A DNA stretch of 64,000 bases from Blastomyces gilchristii SLH14081 (lineage: Eukaryota; Ascomycota; Eurotiomycetes; Onygenales; Ajellomycetaceae), in assembly GCF_000003855.2 (NCBI RefSeq), contig NW_003101646.1, positions 262,294 through 326,293 of the forward strand. The letters are read 5' to 3'. The translations under genes and the position numbers were made by a program. The notes under the pieces were generated by a model that was given only the letters and a program-made list of their open reading frames with translations, did not search any database and was not told where the DNA came from. Shown piece after piece: positions 24,820 to 34,754 of this stretch. Numbering within the stretch: position 1 is the first letter of the stretch; each line of letters starts with the position of its first letter.

Positions 24820-26085
24820 AATGAACACAATGATCTCTTGCTTAAAGAATGACAAGATGTCAGATGACAAGTGTCTTGTGAAAGTAGTAGAAGAGATGCT
24901 TCTGAACTTCAAGCTGAGAAAATTGAAAAATGATATTATGCTTTACTGTGATCTAGAATATGCAGAAGCTCCCTATCTAGAACATCTATTTAGATACAAC
25001 TTAATGACTCACATGCACAAGGAATTCAGTCACTTAGAAAGCTCTGAACTTATGAGCATACTTAAATCAAGAGCATACTGGCCAAGCATGGCCAAGAACA
25101 TTCAGACATACACTCATGAGTGCTCAAATTGCCAGGTTGTGAAAGAATCTAAGAAAGGGTTAGAATATGAGAAAGCACAACATCAGATGAAGTGTACAAT
25201 ATAATCATTTGAACAATGAGAGATGAATCTCATAGACATATTATCATGAACATTAAATGAAAATCAATGAATAATCACTGCTATTGATTATGCTACTGAC
25301 TGACCAGTCATGAAAGCAGTTTCAGAGATAATAGAGAAGATGATAACAAAGTTTCTACATGATGAGATCTATGTTAACTATGAAATGCTGTGTGAGATTC
25401 TAACTGATAATGATGTGAACCTTGTAGAAGAAGCAGTGAAGCATTTTATAAGCCAGTTACAGATAAGACATTATAGAACAATATCATATTATTCACAGAT
25501 GAACAGAAAGATGAAACACTTGAATAAAATCTTAGGCAACATGCTGATGAAATATCTAGTGAACAAGCCTATGAGATTATAAGATGAATATCTCAGACAG
25601 GCACTATTAGTTATGTGAATTCAACAGCATGCAGTCTTCAAGCATTCATCATTCTACCTGTTGTATGAATTGCATCCGCGCATTCTGAAAGATGCTTTGA
25701 AAAAGGTGAGGAAGAGAACAGCAGTTGTGAACACACTGGTTGCAGATGCATCAGTTGCAGATGCAGCAGAAACAGCTGTTGCAGATGCAACAGTCACAGA
25801 CACAGAATCAAGATTGAAAGAGATCAGTCACACACATGCAAAAGCTAACAAGTTACTTCTGAACTGAGCAATTCAATTGAAAAGAATATGAGACTCACTA
25901 GTTAAGAAATCAAGTCTCAAGATGAAAATGTAAGTTCTCATACATAATGAGAGTTCTGAGAAGTTTCAATCTAGGTGATTTAAGCTCTATAAAATACTCA
26001 AATCACATTCTCTGAAAACTTATGTATTGAAGGAATCAGAGGAACAGATCTTACACAACTTAATAAATAATTCATAACTTATGAA
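24820..26085 (+). pseudogene. Element B: integrase
   Basis: An HHCC zinc-binding domain is visible at 24,985-25,150 (HKEFSH ... CSNCQVVK). It is followed by the core (AIDYATD near 25,280, ILTDNDVNLVE near 25,400, HYRTISYYSQMN near 25,470) and a C-terminal LKTYVLKESEEQILHNLIN block near 26,010. Two stop-free pieces, 24,821-25,204 and 25,310-25,582, cover the zinc domain and core. A later piece (25,661-25,867) has Ala/Asp/Val repeats of about 6 residues (VADA). Confidence 0.82.
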
Positions 26086-26089
26086 AGTA

Positions 26090-26900
26090 AAGATGTAAGA
26101 TCTGAGTGAATTATAATTATCTACAGCACTATTATCAGTGTTGAAAAAGAAGAGACTTATAATTAAAAAGTCTCACAAAGTAAGAGAAATTATAGATGCT
26201 TATAAATCAGATGATCTCACTTATTTCAATCTTTTCATAATTATAAGAAAAGAATGAAAATAAATGAAGAAATCAGATGAATATCACACTTTAATAAGTG
26301 ATAAGACTGTAGCTGATTGTATGATAACATGCTGCAGATAGTGAGCATAATGTAGCAAAGAGCAGTCTCAAAGTGACAGACTTGCATGTGAGTCAGATCA
26401 CAGAAGAAAAAGAAATTCAGAGTTGAATTTAACTGTTTACACCAGTTCAATTGTGAAGACAATAGAGAATGAATCATCTGAAACATTCATGAATACATGA
26501 GACTAAGTCATCTCAATCTCTGAGAATACTCAGAGGTCAGGTGAGATTAGTTTTAATAAGTTATTCACTGTAGTGATCTGAGCAGGTGAAGAGAGACAGT
26601 ATAATACATGAGACAGAATCACAAAAGATGAAAGCTGCTGAACCTAGTCATTAAACACTGTATTATATAGAGATTGTATAAGAGTAGTGACTAGTAGACA
26701 AAGAAAAAGTATAAGAAAAGAGAAATGAATTGATCATTAACTATAAGAGTCAGCTGTAAAAGACAAATATTATCATATACATCTCATTCATTTTTATACA
26801 TCACACATTTAATCTATTTCCAACATCACATTACTTAAAAAACACTAAAAACAAAGGAAATCTCAAAACTTGAGATCTGTAAGAAATTTAAGAGTTACAA
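26090..26900. other. Element B: spacer between integrase and antisense ORF
   Basis: RIP-degraded sequence with one fairly open plus-strand frame at about 26,090-26,330 (KKKRLIIKKSHKVREIIDAYKSDD in part, then YHTLISDKTVADC). It could be a C-terminal extension of pol or a separate small ORF. I do not recognise it. Confidence 0.4.
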
Positions 26901-26901
26901 G

Positions 26902-28368
26902 TCACTCTTGTAATAACACTGTACATGTCTCTGATTTCTCTATCACTCTGTGTATGACATTAATGTCATTTATTGCAAGATTGGCTGGAATGCTAATATA
27001 GAAATGTGTACATGTACATGTAGAAAAATTGAAGAAGAGCACAGAACCTGCAGAATCAGAAGTCAGAATAGAGAAGATAGAGACAGAAGAAACAGAAGAA
27101 GAAGAAGATACAGAACTGAATGAATGACAGTGAGAGTTATCTGAGACTGAATGCTTATAATCTGATGTGCACATCATCTTTCTCACAGAGAAGGAAGAGA
27201 AAGTGATGAAAGAAGCTTGAAGATGAGAGAGAATAGTCTTAGCAGTGTTATCATCTTTGATTAAAATAACCTCTAGCACCAGAGCAACTAAGAACTATTA
27301 TTAGTATATAAAACTGTAAAAGCAGAGATAATAATTACTGAATAAACATCTGCTAATCTTAGAATTGTATGTACAATTATAACACACATGAGGCTTCTCA
27401 GAAAGAGAGAGAGAGACATGAGAAAATACAGAAAGCAGAATACAGTGTGTGAACAGCTCATTTTCACAATGATATCTCAGACAAGATGTACAAGTCTCAC
27501 ACTCATGAGTGTAAAAGAGTATAATATCTGTGTTTCTGTTTCTGAAAACACAGATATTCTTCACCTGCATTACAAAGTCAGACAACAAATGCTAGAGAAT
27601 AGGCTGATACAGATTGATCATTTCAAAAGTATTTATTAGAGCAGATGTACTCACAATATTAAATTTAACAGTTATAAAAAGTTTCTTGATATCTGTGAAT
27701 ATCATGACTTTGTGTATAATAAAACTCATAATAATTTCTCCTAAGAACAGAAAAATCAGTGTCAGAAAGAGAAGAGAAAAAAAGAAAGACTTACAATCTT
27801 AACACTGTTGAGAGAAGAAATGATTCTTCAGTATAAATGAACAATTACTTCATTATAAATATTTAAAATGAATATAATAATCAGTGTCTGTGATCAAGCT
27901 TCAGATAGTTATATTATATACAGTCTTCATACAATAAATTGTTCTAGGAATTGATAAGAAGAGTGAGAGTATTCATGCTGAGAAACATAGTTTATTAAGT
28001 CTATACAACATCTTCTTGAAACAGGGAGAGCTAGTAATGAAAGCAGAGACAGCAGAATCAGAAGGAGCAGAAGTAGTAGAAGTGAAAGTCACAGAAACAG
28101 AGATAGCAGAAGTGAGAGAATCAGACACAGAAGCAGGTGTAGAAGATTAAGAGAAAGTGGCAGAGAAAGAAACAGAGAGAGCAGAGAAGAACACAGAAGA
28201 CTTAGTCACATATAATATAAGCAATTTCTTCATTATCACATTCTTCAAGTTCTCAATCAATAATTCAACATTGAAATCACAATCATCAGTGAATGCAGAT
28301 CTGTCAACATGTGAAGATTCTATGTGAATTAAAATAAATATATCAGTATCTGCAGCTATGCAAAACAA
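26902..28368 (-). pseudogene. Element B: antisense ORF with DUF3716-like cysteine pattern
   Basis: Between integrase and the 3' LTR, the minus strand is more coherent than the plus strand. A Cys-rich block at 27,301-27,588 reads CTSCLRYHCENELFTHC, then about 25 residues on CYNCTYNSKISRCLF. This resembles the CxxC...C...CxNCxY...RCxF layout of the fungal DUF3716 family. The same frame continues past stops into 26,902-27,279 (DDNTAKTILSHLQASF, then Ser-rich). Upstream pieces at 28,147-28,368 may be its N-terminus. Many stops show that it is RIP-killed with the rest of the element. DUF3716 proteins are of unknown function. It may be an accessory gene of the retroelement or a captured host gene. 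The assignment is from memory of the family pattern. Confidence 0.45.
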
Positions 28369-28891
28369 TTAGAAAATATAATCAGAAAAACATGATCAGA
28401 TGCCTGCTGAAAAAAAAAAGAGAATCAGAGATATACAGAGAGATGAAGAAGATGTGTCATTCATGATAGTATATTCTGATAATTGTTAGAAGATAAACAA
28501 GTCTCAGTCACATTCTACAATATGTTATACTTACTACTAATAAACTGCTCAGTATGAGTACTACAATGACACTTGTTGTGAAAATGAGAAGTCATTGTCA
28601 GAAACATGTACAATGTGATAGATAAACAGATAGAAAGTATTGAACAGAAGAAGAGATAGAAATCTTGAATGAGATGATGATATTCAATGATGATGATGAT
28701 GAAGAAGATAATTGAAGAATGAGAAAAGTTAGTGAATAAGTGATGTAATATAGTGAAAGTTTCTTTGTAAGAGTGTACACAGAATGCTAGCTGAATCAGA
28801 AATAGGTCACATGATTATGAACACTAGTGACGCGCTAATCCGCATGAAGCTAGAGTGTATGTCATGATCACATGAGCGTAACTGAATCTGA

Positions 28892-28901
28892 TGAGGGAGG
28901 A
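28892..28901 (+). promoter_or_regulatory. Polypurine tract of element B
   Basis: TGAGGGAGGA directly before the 3' LTR, the expected primer site for plus-strand DNA synthesis in LTR retrotransposons. It fixes element B as plus-strand. Confidence 0.75.
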
Positions 28902-29068
28902 TGTAGTTCAGAAGAATGTATGACTGCCGGATAATAACACAGCTGCTTCCAAACTTGCTTATAAATGTAAAGGGGCCATAGCGACCACCAATTAATTTAG
29001 CGTACAGTATATAAGAAGCCGGCGTACGCCTGTAATCGTACGCTGGCTCAAGCAATCTTTGAATCACA
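28902..29068 (+). repeat. 3' LTR of element B
   Basis: 167 bp, same length as the 5' LTR. It differs at about 15 sites, all C/T or G/A. TACA follows at 29,069-29,072. Confidence 0.92.
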
Positions 29069-29072
29069 TACA

Positions 29073-30195
29073 TGTTATCTATCACAGTAGATATAAGAAT
29101 TGCATTCATTATTATTTTCTCTTTAAATTATTATTATTCAATCTCTTCAAGCTTCTGCTTATGAGTTTGAGCAAAAGCTAATCTTTTCTCTATTTTATTA
29201 AGATATTCTTATAGTTATCTTCTGAATTCTTCTCTTATATAATATAATTGACATGAACTATCAGTATTAATCTTTCTTTTGAATAAGAAGATATATAGAC
29301 TGATCAGCAGTTGAAAGTAATATATTCTGATCAGTTATAATTAATGCATACTTCTTATTAACATTGATTGATAGCTTCTTCAGAATTGATCTCAGAAACT
29401 CAGAAGACTATTCAAACAGCAGAGACTCTTGTTTATATATAGATATTCAAGTCTACTCAATTCATAACATCTGCATTATTATTCTTTGATACAGATGTAT
29501 AAGTGTAATATCTTCTGCTATTATTCTATATACTTTTAAGCTTGATAAGACAGTTATTCAATGTTCAGAGTTGTATACAGAAGTCTTTATAAGTCAGATC
29601 TTCATCTACACTTATAAGAACTTATAAGAGTTCAAAAGTTAGCATCTTCTTAAGCATGTTAATCTTCATTTAATTCTCTCAAGATTAACTGTCTGCTTCT
29701 AGAATCTTGATGTCAAAGTCAGAGATAAATATTGTGAGAGAAGTATTTCTCTGTCAGATACTCTGTAATCAATTTAATATCTTCTGCTGCATAGCAGTGT
29801 CTCTGAACAGAATATCAAGATATCTGATAACATTGTCAGATATATGTAACACTGATTCATATATCTTCATTCATAAATAGAATCTCTGTTGTATATAATT
29901 CTTCAATCAATCATTGATATATCAATCTTGATTAGTTAATAAATCAATGACATCTTTATTTACACTTAGTTTCATAAGTATGATCAATCTTCATGATAAG
30001 TAAAGAGTGAGATCAGAAGTATTAAAATATACAGAAGTGTCTAGACATTTCTTCAGTGCTTATATATTTATATCTGATTCAGTCAGTGTTGAAATTGTCT
30101 ATACAGAGATTTCTTATTAAGTTAATTGTTGAATTTCCTTGTATTAATGTTATTAATTTACATGTATATCAGCTATCTATTATTGTTGTAATTTT
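29073..30195 (-). pseudogene. Gypsy A copy 2: gag and start of protease
   Basis: Minus-strand homologue of copy 1 from about 4,125 to 4,490 over 29,073-29,430, extending further upstream into gag than copy 1 preserves. It joins the 5' LTR at about 30,195. No zinc knuckle could be recognised. Confidence 0.65.
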
Positions 30196-31350
30196 AACAT
30201 TGTTTAAAGTCACTGTAACACTGTGTCTATACTCGCGTTTGAGAGTTCTCTTATATTATTAATAGATATAGTTATATTATTCATCTGATATATAATATCT
30301 GCATCTGAGAGTTCTTTGAAAGAAGTGTATTTATATAAATATCTTATATAGACTGGCCGCTGAAATTATGAATTTCACATTTGATCTCATTTGATCTGAT
30401 CTCATACATTTCTTGGCGTGAATCCCACTGGGACTAGTCATCAAAAAAACATGCAAAGTGACTATATATCAGATCTTAAAATGAAATCATGACTTGAAAA
30501 AAATGAGAAAGTGATCTCATTTGATTTCATTTAGTTTCATTCTTGGCATAAAGTTACTATTTTTAGACATTTTAAGGTTTTTTTTAGACTATTTTTAATT
30601 TTTTAAAAAGTAACACTTTTTGGTAACACTCAAATGAGATTTAAAGTCATTTAAAGCAATAAAAATAATTTAAATTGAGAAGTGAAAATCATGGTCTTAT
30701 TTGGAAAATGTGACAAGAGTAGACAGTAAGTCTCACTGAGACAGTATGAGACTACTATCTAATGTTAAAACTGTGTAATGGGATCAGTTGAATTGATAAT
30801 GAGACTATTAAAAAATCTAGTCCTGGTCTCAGACACAGTCACACGGTCAGTCTAATCTCATATATCTAAGATGTCAGAGATTTCAGATCTTTCACTGATA
30901 TTCTCTTTATAAAATCTTATTACAGAGTCAGAGTAACTGATAAGTAAGCTTCTATCTAGAAACTCAGTATTTACTTAACTAATTGTTTATTTATCTATTT
31001 CTTACATATTATTATGTATTGTTTAAATATCTTCTCAATGAATAATCATTTCTAATGAGAAGATAATGAATGTTTTTCAAGTATAAGAGATCTACACTAA
31101 ATAGATCAGTATTAAAATATAGATCTTATATAATAAAAGTAAAAAATATTAAAGAAGAAAAATAAAAGAGAAAGTATGAGAATCAGTAATTAAAGTAAAT
31201 ATTTATATATGTATAAGATGAAGCTTTAGAGTGAGAGAATAGAAACTCTGTAAGTTTCTCAGCTGAGAATCAGTGACTGAGAATTGAAGCTTTCAGCAGA
31301 AATCTATAAAGTGTAATAAAATAGTCTATATAATCAGATGCAGCTCATCA
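30196..31350 (-). repeat. 5' LTR of element A copy 2, interrupted by a MITE
   Basis: Without the 506-bp MITE and its duplicated 8 bp it is about 641 bp and matches 18,598-19,236. On the minus strand it begins TGATGAGCTGCATCTGATT. Confidence 0.85.
30349..30854 (+). mobile_element. hAT-type MITE, copy 2 (506 bp)
   Basis: Starts TAGACTGGCCG and ends CGGTCAGTCTA. It is flanked by ATCTTATA (30,341-30,348) and ATCTCATA (30,855-30,862), an 8-bp duplication with one C/T change. The empty site exists as the uninterrupted LTR near 18,690 (AATATCTCATATAT). It is less mutated than copy 1 in several places, such as GGCGTGAATCCCACTGGGAC. Confidence 0.92.
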
Positions 31351-31827
31351 CTGAATATAAATATAAAGTTCTTCTTCTATCACTCTGTAATATAAATAAA
31401 CTACTCATCAGTTAAAGAAGAATTGAAGAGAGAAATTGATAATAAATATATTATACTATAGAGTTCTGCTATTTCAATTACTAACTAAGCAGATACACTT
31501 AAAACATGTAAAGTAAATGTAATAAAAGAATTCTTCTATTCAGAATGAATACATTCAATACTTACATAGATGTTTTTAAATAAAAGTAAAAATAAAAATA
31601 AAAATAATGTGATTCTTTGTAAAAAAACATGCTATCTGAGCTATAACCTGTGGGATAATTAATCTGTTGTATTCATGTGAGAAGAGCTAGCTATATTTAT
31701 ATTACATATGAGATCACGTGTAGGCGGAGTGATCGCTATGGCAACGTCACTGAGGCGGACGCTGCTACAGATTAATACCTAGGTACGGAGTACACCTACT
31801 CTAATCACGTGCGACCTATCTTATATA
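31351..31827. other. Transition between transposon nest and boundary element
   Basis: AT-rich to about 31,690, then a short CpG-containing patch at 31,700-31,820 with CACGTG near 31,714 and 31,806, TACCTAGGTA and TACGGAGTAC (31,784-31,793). No ORF or RNA gene was seen. Confidence 0.5.
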
Positions 31828-32766
31828 ACGTAATCAACCACCTAACGCTCGTTTCCACCTAACACTCGCCTTTGTAAATCAATTACAATCAACTTCAAAT
31901 ATTCATATCTCAATGAATATTTATTTAAAACTACTCTAAAAAACAGAACAATAATTCATAGATATATATTATATTATATTAAATTTCTATGAGAAAATAA
32001 CATATAATTATTAATTTATTAAGCTTTTTAAAATACTATTTTAAAATAAAATACACAGTCTATATTTATAAATATATTTATAAATATAAATTATTTTCAT
32101 ATAAAAATTAAATATCTTATAGATTATATATATTTTTAATAAAATATAAAATTTTATCTTAAAATTCTTATTTATTATTGATTTATTTAAATTTTTATAT
32201 AAAATCTTATATTTTAAAATATTATTTTTGTAATAACTGTGTATTATTTATACTTTAAAATTGTAATTTAAATAAATTATTATATTAAATTATTTAAATA
32301 TATTTATATTTAATAAATTATTTTTCAAAATTTAAAATTTCAAGAGTTTTCAATATTTTACTTGTAATTTATAAAAAATATTATAATAAAAAATTAAAAA
32401 AATTCTTAAAAATTAAAATATAGAATTCTTATATAAAATAATTTAATATTTATTAAATTATAATATATTTATATAAGAATTATTATTTTCAATAATATAT
32501 AATACATATTTCTTAATTTATAATAAAATATTATATATTTTATTATACTGTATTTTATTTTCTAATTGAATCTATATTTTAATCAATTTTAACTGTATTA
32601 TAATAATTTTAAATTATATTATACTATAAGTCTTGATATTTATAGATTACAAATTAAAAAATTAAAATAATGAATATTTATTGAGATATTAACATTTAAA
32701 GTGGATTGTAATTGATTTACAAAGGCGAGCGTTAGGTGGAAACGAGCGTTAGGTGGTTGATTACGT
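31828..32766. mobile_element. 939-bp element with ~100-bp terminal inverted repeats
   Basis: The left end (31,828 on) and the reverse complement of the right end (to 32,766) share about 100 bp with only about seven mismatches; the first ~62 bp have one. The ends start ACGTAATCAACCACCTAACG and contain CACCTAACGCTCG twice. TA dinucleotides flank both ends (31,826-31,827; 32,767-32,768), consistent with a Tc1/mariner-type MITE. The ~740-bp interior is almost pure A/T with no coding capacity. It lies exactly at the change from AT-rich to gene-bearing DNA. Element class is inferred from the flanking TA only. Confidence 0.8.
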
Positions 32767-32768
32767 TA

Positions 32769-33124
32769 CCTAGGTAGTCTCACACCTTAGATTACAGCGT
32801 TATCCTCCAAGATATTTTTAAAGAAATTAATAGTTAATAGATTAAACTAATATTGACTAGGTAAATAAAAAAAGTGTTGATAATTATTTCAGTGATTACA
32901 ATTACATGTTTTATATATTTTATAGAGGATTTTCCTCACTAGATTATAATACATGTGTATTTCAGAGTGATAAAGTTCAATTTGATGTTCAGAAAAGTGA
33001 GTCAAAGGTTGGCACTCCAATCAATAACTAGGCTGAGGATGCTGAGATAATCCAGTTCCATCCACAACACAGAACACAAGATAGATAGTTAAGACTAATC
33101 CTCACATTGCCATCGGGCCACACA
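32769..33124 (+). promoter_or_regulatory. Upstream region of the CDK11-like kinase
   Basis: AT-rich to about 33,000, then mixed. No clear TATA box or other factor site stands out. The TIR element lies about 360 bp from the start codon. Confidence 0.35.
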
Positions 33125-34754
33125 ATGTCGACCGCGCCGAAATCAAGATGGGCAGAGGATGATGCCGAAACAGAGGCTCTTCTTGCGCAGAAAAGACGAG
33201 AAAAGGAGGAGCGGAAACGGATAAAGGCAGAGAAACAGCGCCAACAAGCGGAGGCTCAGAAACTGCTTGCACAAAAACATGTGAACCAGAGGGCAAATGG
33301 CTCTTTGCAAGCTCTAGAGGAAGGCATGAATGGCGATGCAGGGAGGCCAACCAAGCGGCGCAGGTTGTCGAATGAACCAGAATCACAGCCCGGAATTACT
33401 GTTGATCAGAAACCTATTCGCCTGCTACGATTTCCTGCCCCAGAATGGGGACCGTGCAGGCATGTGGACAATTTCGAACGGCTAAATCGCATCGAAGAAG
33501 GGTCGTATGGTCTGGTATCGAGGGCGAAGGAGCTGGCAACTGGCGAGATTGTCGCGCTGAAGCGACTGAAGATGGAACACTGCAACGACGGTTTTCCAAT
33601 CACTGGACTGCGAGAGATCCAGACCCTGCTGGAGTCCAGGCATACAAATGTTGTCCATCTACGCGAAGTTGTGATGGGCAATGACATGGATGAGTAAGTC
33701 CGCGCGTTTATTTATATGCAAGTTCTTCTGAAAAGCCCGGATACCGGAAATCATTAACCAGCTCGTCTCCTCATGTACTTCCCTTCCCCTTATAGCGTCT
33801 ACCTCGTCATGGATTTCGTCGAACATGACCTCAAGACGCTCCTCGAGGATATGCGCGAGCCGTTCCTACCATCAGAGACGAAGACGTTACTTCTACAGAT
33901 CATTTCCGCAACGGAATTCTTACACTCGCATTGGATTATCCACCGCGATTTGAAGACATCAAATTTACTGATGAATAATCGAGGGGAAATCAAACTTGCG
34001 GACTTCGGAATGGCGAGATATTACGGTGACCCGCCACCAAAATTGACCCAGCTAGTGGTCACCTTATGGTATCGCTCTCCGGAGCTTCTACTTGGAGCAG
34101 ATAAATACGGACCGGAGATCGACATGTGGAGTATAGGATGTATATTCGGTGAGCTTTTGACGAAAGAGCCGTTATTCCAAGGGAAGAATGAAGTAGACCA
34201 ACTATCCAAGGTACGACCGACCTCTCCTACAAAGCTCCATCTCATCTATCACATGTTGAAACCACCGCTGTTAACGCTCAAACCATACAGATCTTCGCCC
34301 TCACGGGACCGCCGACAACCCAAACCTGGCCCTCCTTCCGTTCCCTGCCCAACGCCAAATCCCTCCGTCTCCCCACCAGTGGTGCTCCACCCACCACAAC
34401 CTCAGACGCCAGCATTCCCCTCCTCCCCCGCTCGAAATTCCCCTACCTCACCACTGCCGGGCCTAACCCTCCTCTCTCACCTTCTCGTGCTCAATCCGGC
34501 TTCCCGCCCGGACGCTGCAACATGCCTCTCACACCCGTACTTCGGCGAAGATCCCAAGCCCAAAGCGAAAGAGATGTTCCCCACGTTTCCGTCTAAGGGC
34601 GGGTATGGAAAAGAGACGGAGGCGGGAGACGCCGGAGGCGCCGAAGAGAGGGGAGGAGGCGCCTCGGTTGGATTTTGCGAATGTCTTTGGAGCAGGCGGT
34701 GGTGATGGGAACGGGTCTGAGGCGGGGGCGGGTTTCGCGTTGCGATTGGGATGA
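33125..34754 (+). CDS. CDK11/PITSLRE-type cyclin-dependent kinase (apparent frameshifts)
   Basis: Ser/Thr kinase, expected to act in the nucleus on RNA polymerase II transcription or RNA processing. Exons are 33,125-33,693, 33,796-34,210 and 34,291-34,754; introns are GTAAGT...TATAG (102 bp) and GTACGA...ACAG (80 bp). The N-terminus (~1-60) is a charged coiled-coil-like region. The kinase domain has the Gly loop EEGSYG (~124-129), Lys in ALKRLK (~146), PITGLRE (~158-164, a PITSLRE variant), HRDLKTSN (~239), DFG (~259) and TLWYRSPE. In exon 3 the frame must shift twice to keep homology: after FPYLTTAG (34,459-34,462) and after FPSKGG (34,598-34,602). Each is explained by one extra G in a G run. 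The protein would then end MEKRRRR...GAGFALRLG at 34,754. Taken literally, exon 3 stops early at about 34,596. Sequencing error or true lesion cannot be told apart here. The start is the first ATG in frame. Confidence 0.82.

Larger units (their letters stand above)
20765..29068 (+). mobile_element. Ty3/Gypsy retrotransposon B (8,304 bp, full length, RIP-degraded)
   Basis: Bounded by two 167-bp LTRs (20,765-20,931; 28,902-29,068) starting TGT and ending ACA, and flanked by TACA (20,761-20,764; 29,069-29,072). A polypurine tract, GAGGGAGGA, lies directly before the 3' LTR. The plus strand carries gag with a zinc knuckle, protease, RT, RNase H and integrase to about 26,080, then 2.8 kb of extra sequence containing an antisense ORF. 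It inserted in the protease of element A copy 2. LTRs differ only by transitions, so it is younger than its host copy. Confidence 0.92.
11239..31350 (-). mobile_element. Ty3/Gypsy A copy 2, a composite host for three later insertions
   Basis: Minus-strand copy of element A. Its 5' LTR is at 30,196-31,350 (MITE inside). Its gag and protease start is at 29,073-30,195, and the rest of protease and RT is at 19,237-20,764. Its 3' LTR is 18,598-19,236 plus the last ~14 bp at 11,239-11,252. Removing element C, element B and the MITE leaves about 3.9 kb, so the RNase H to integrase part was deleted before or after insertion. LTRs are about 640-650 bp, start TGA[C/T]AGG, and end near CAATGTT; the exact 3' base and the element's own target duplication were not resolved. 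Confidence 0.8.

Noticed and set aside
28807..29109. 100-codon minus-strand ORF
   Set aside because: Antisense reading of the 3' LTR of element B running into element A.
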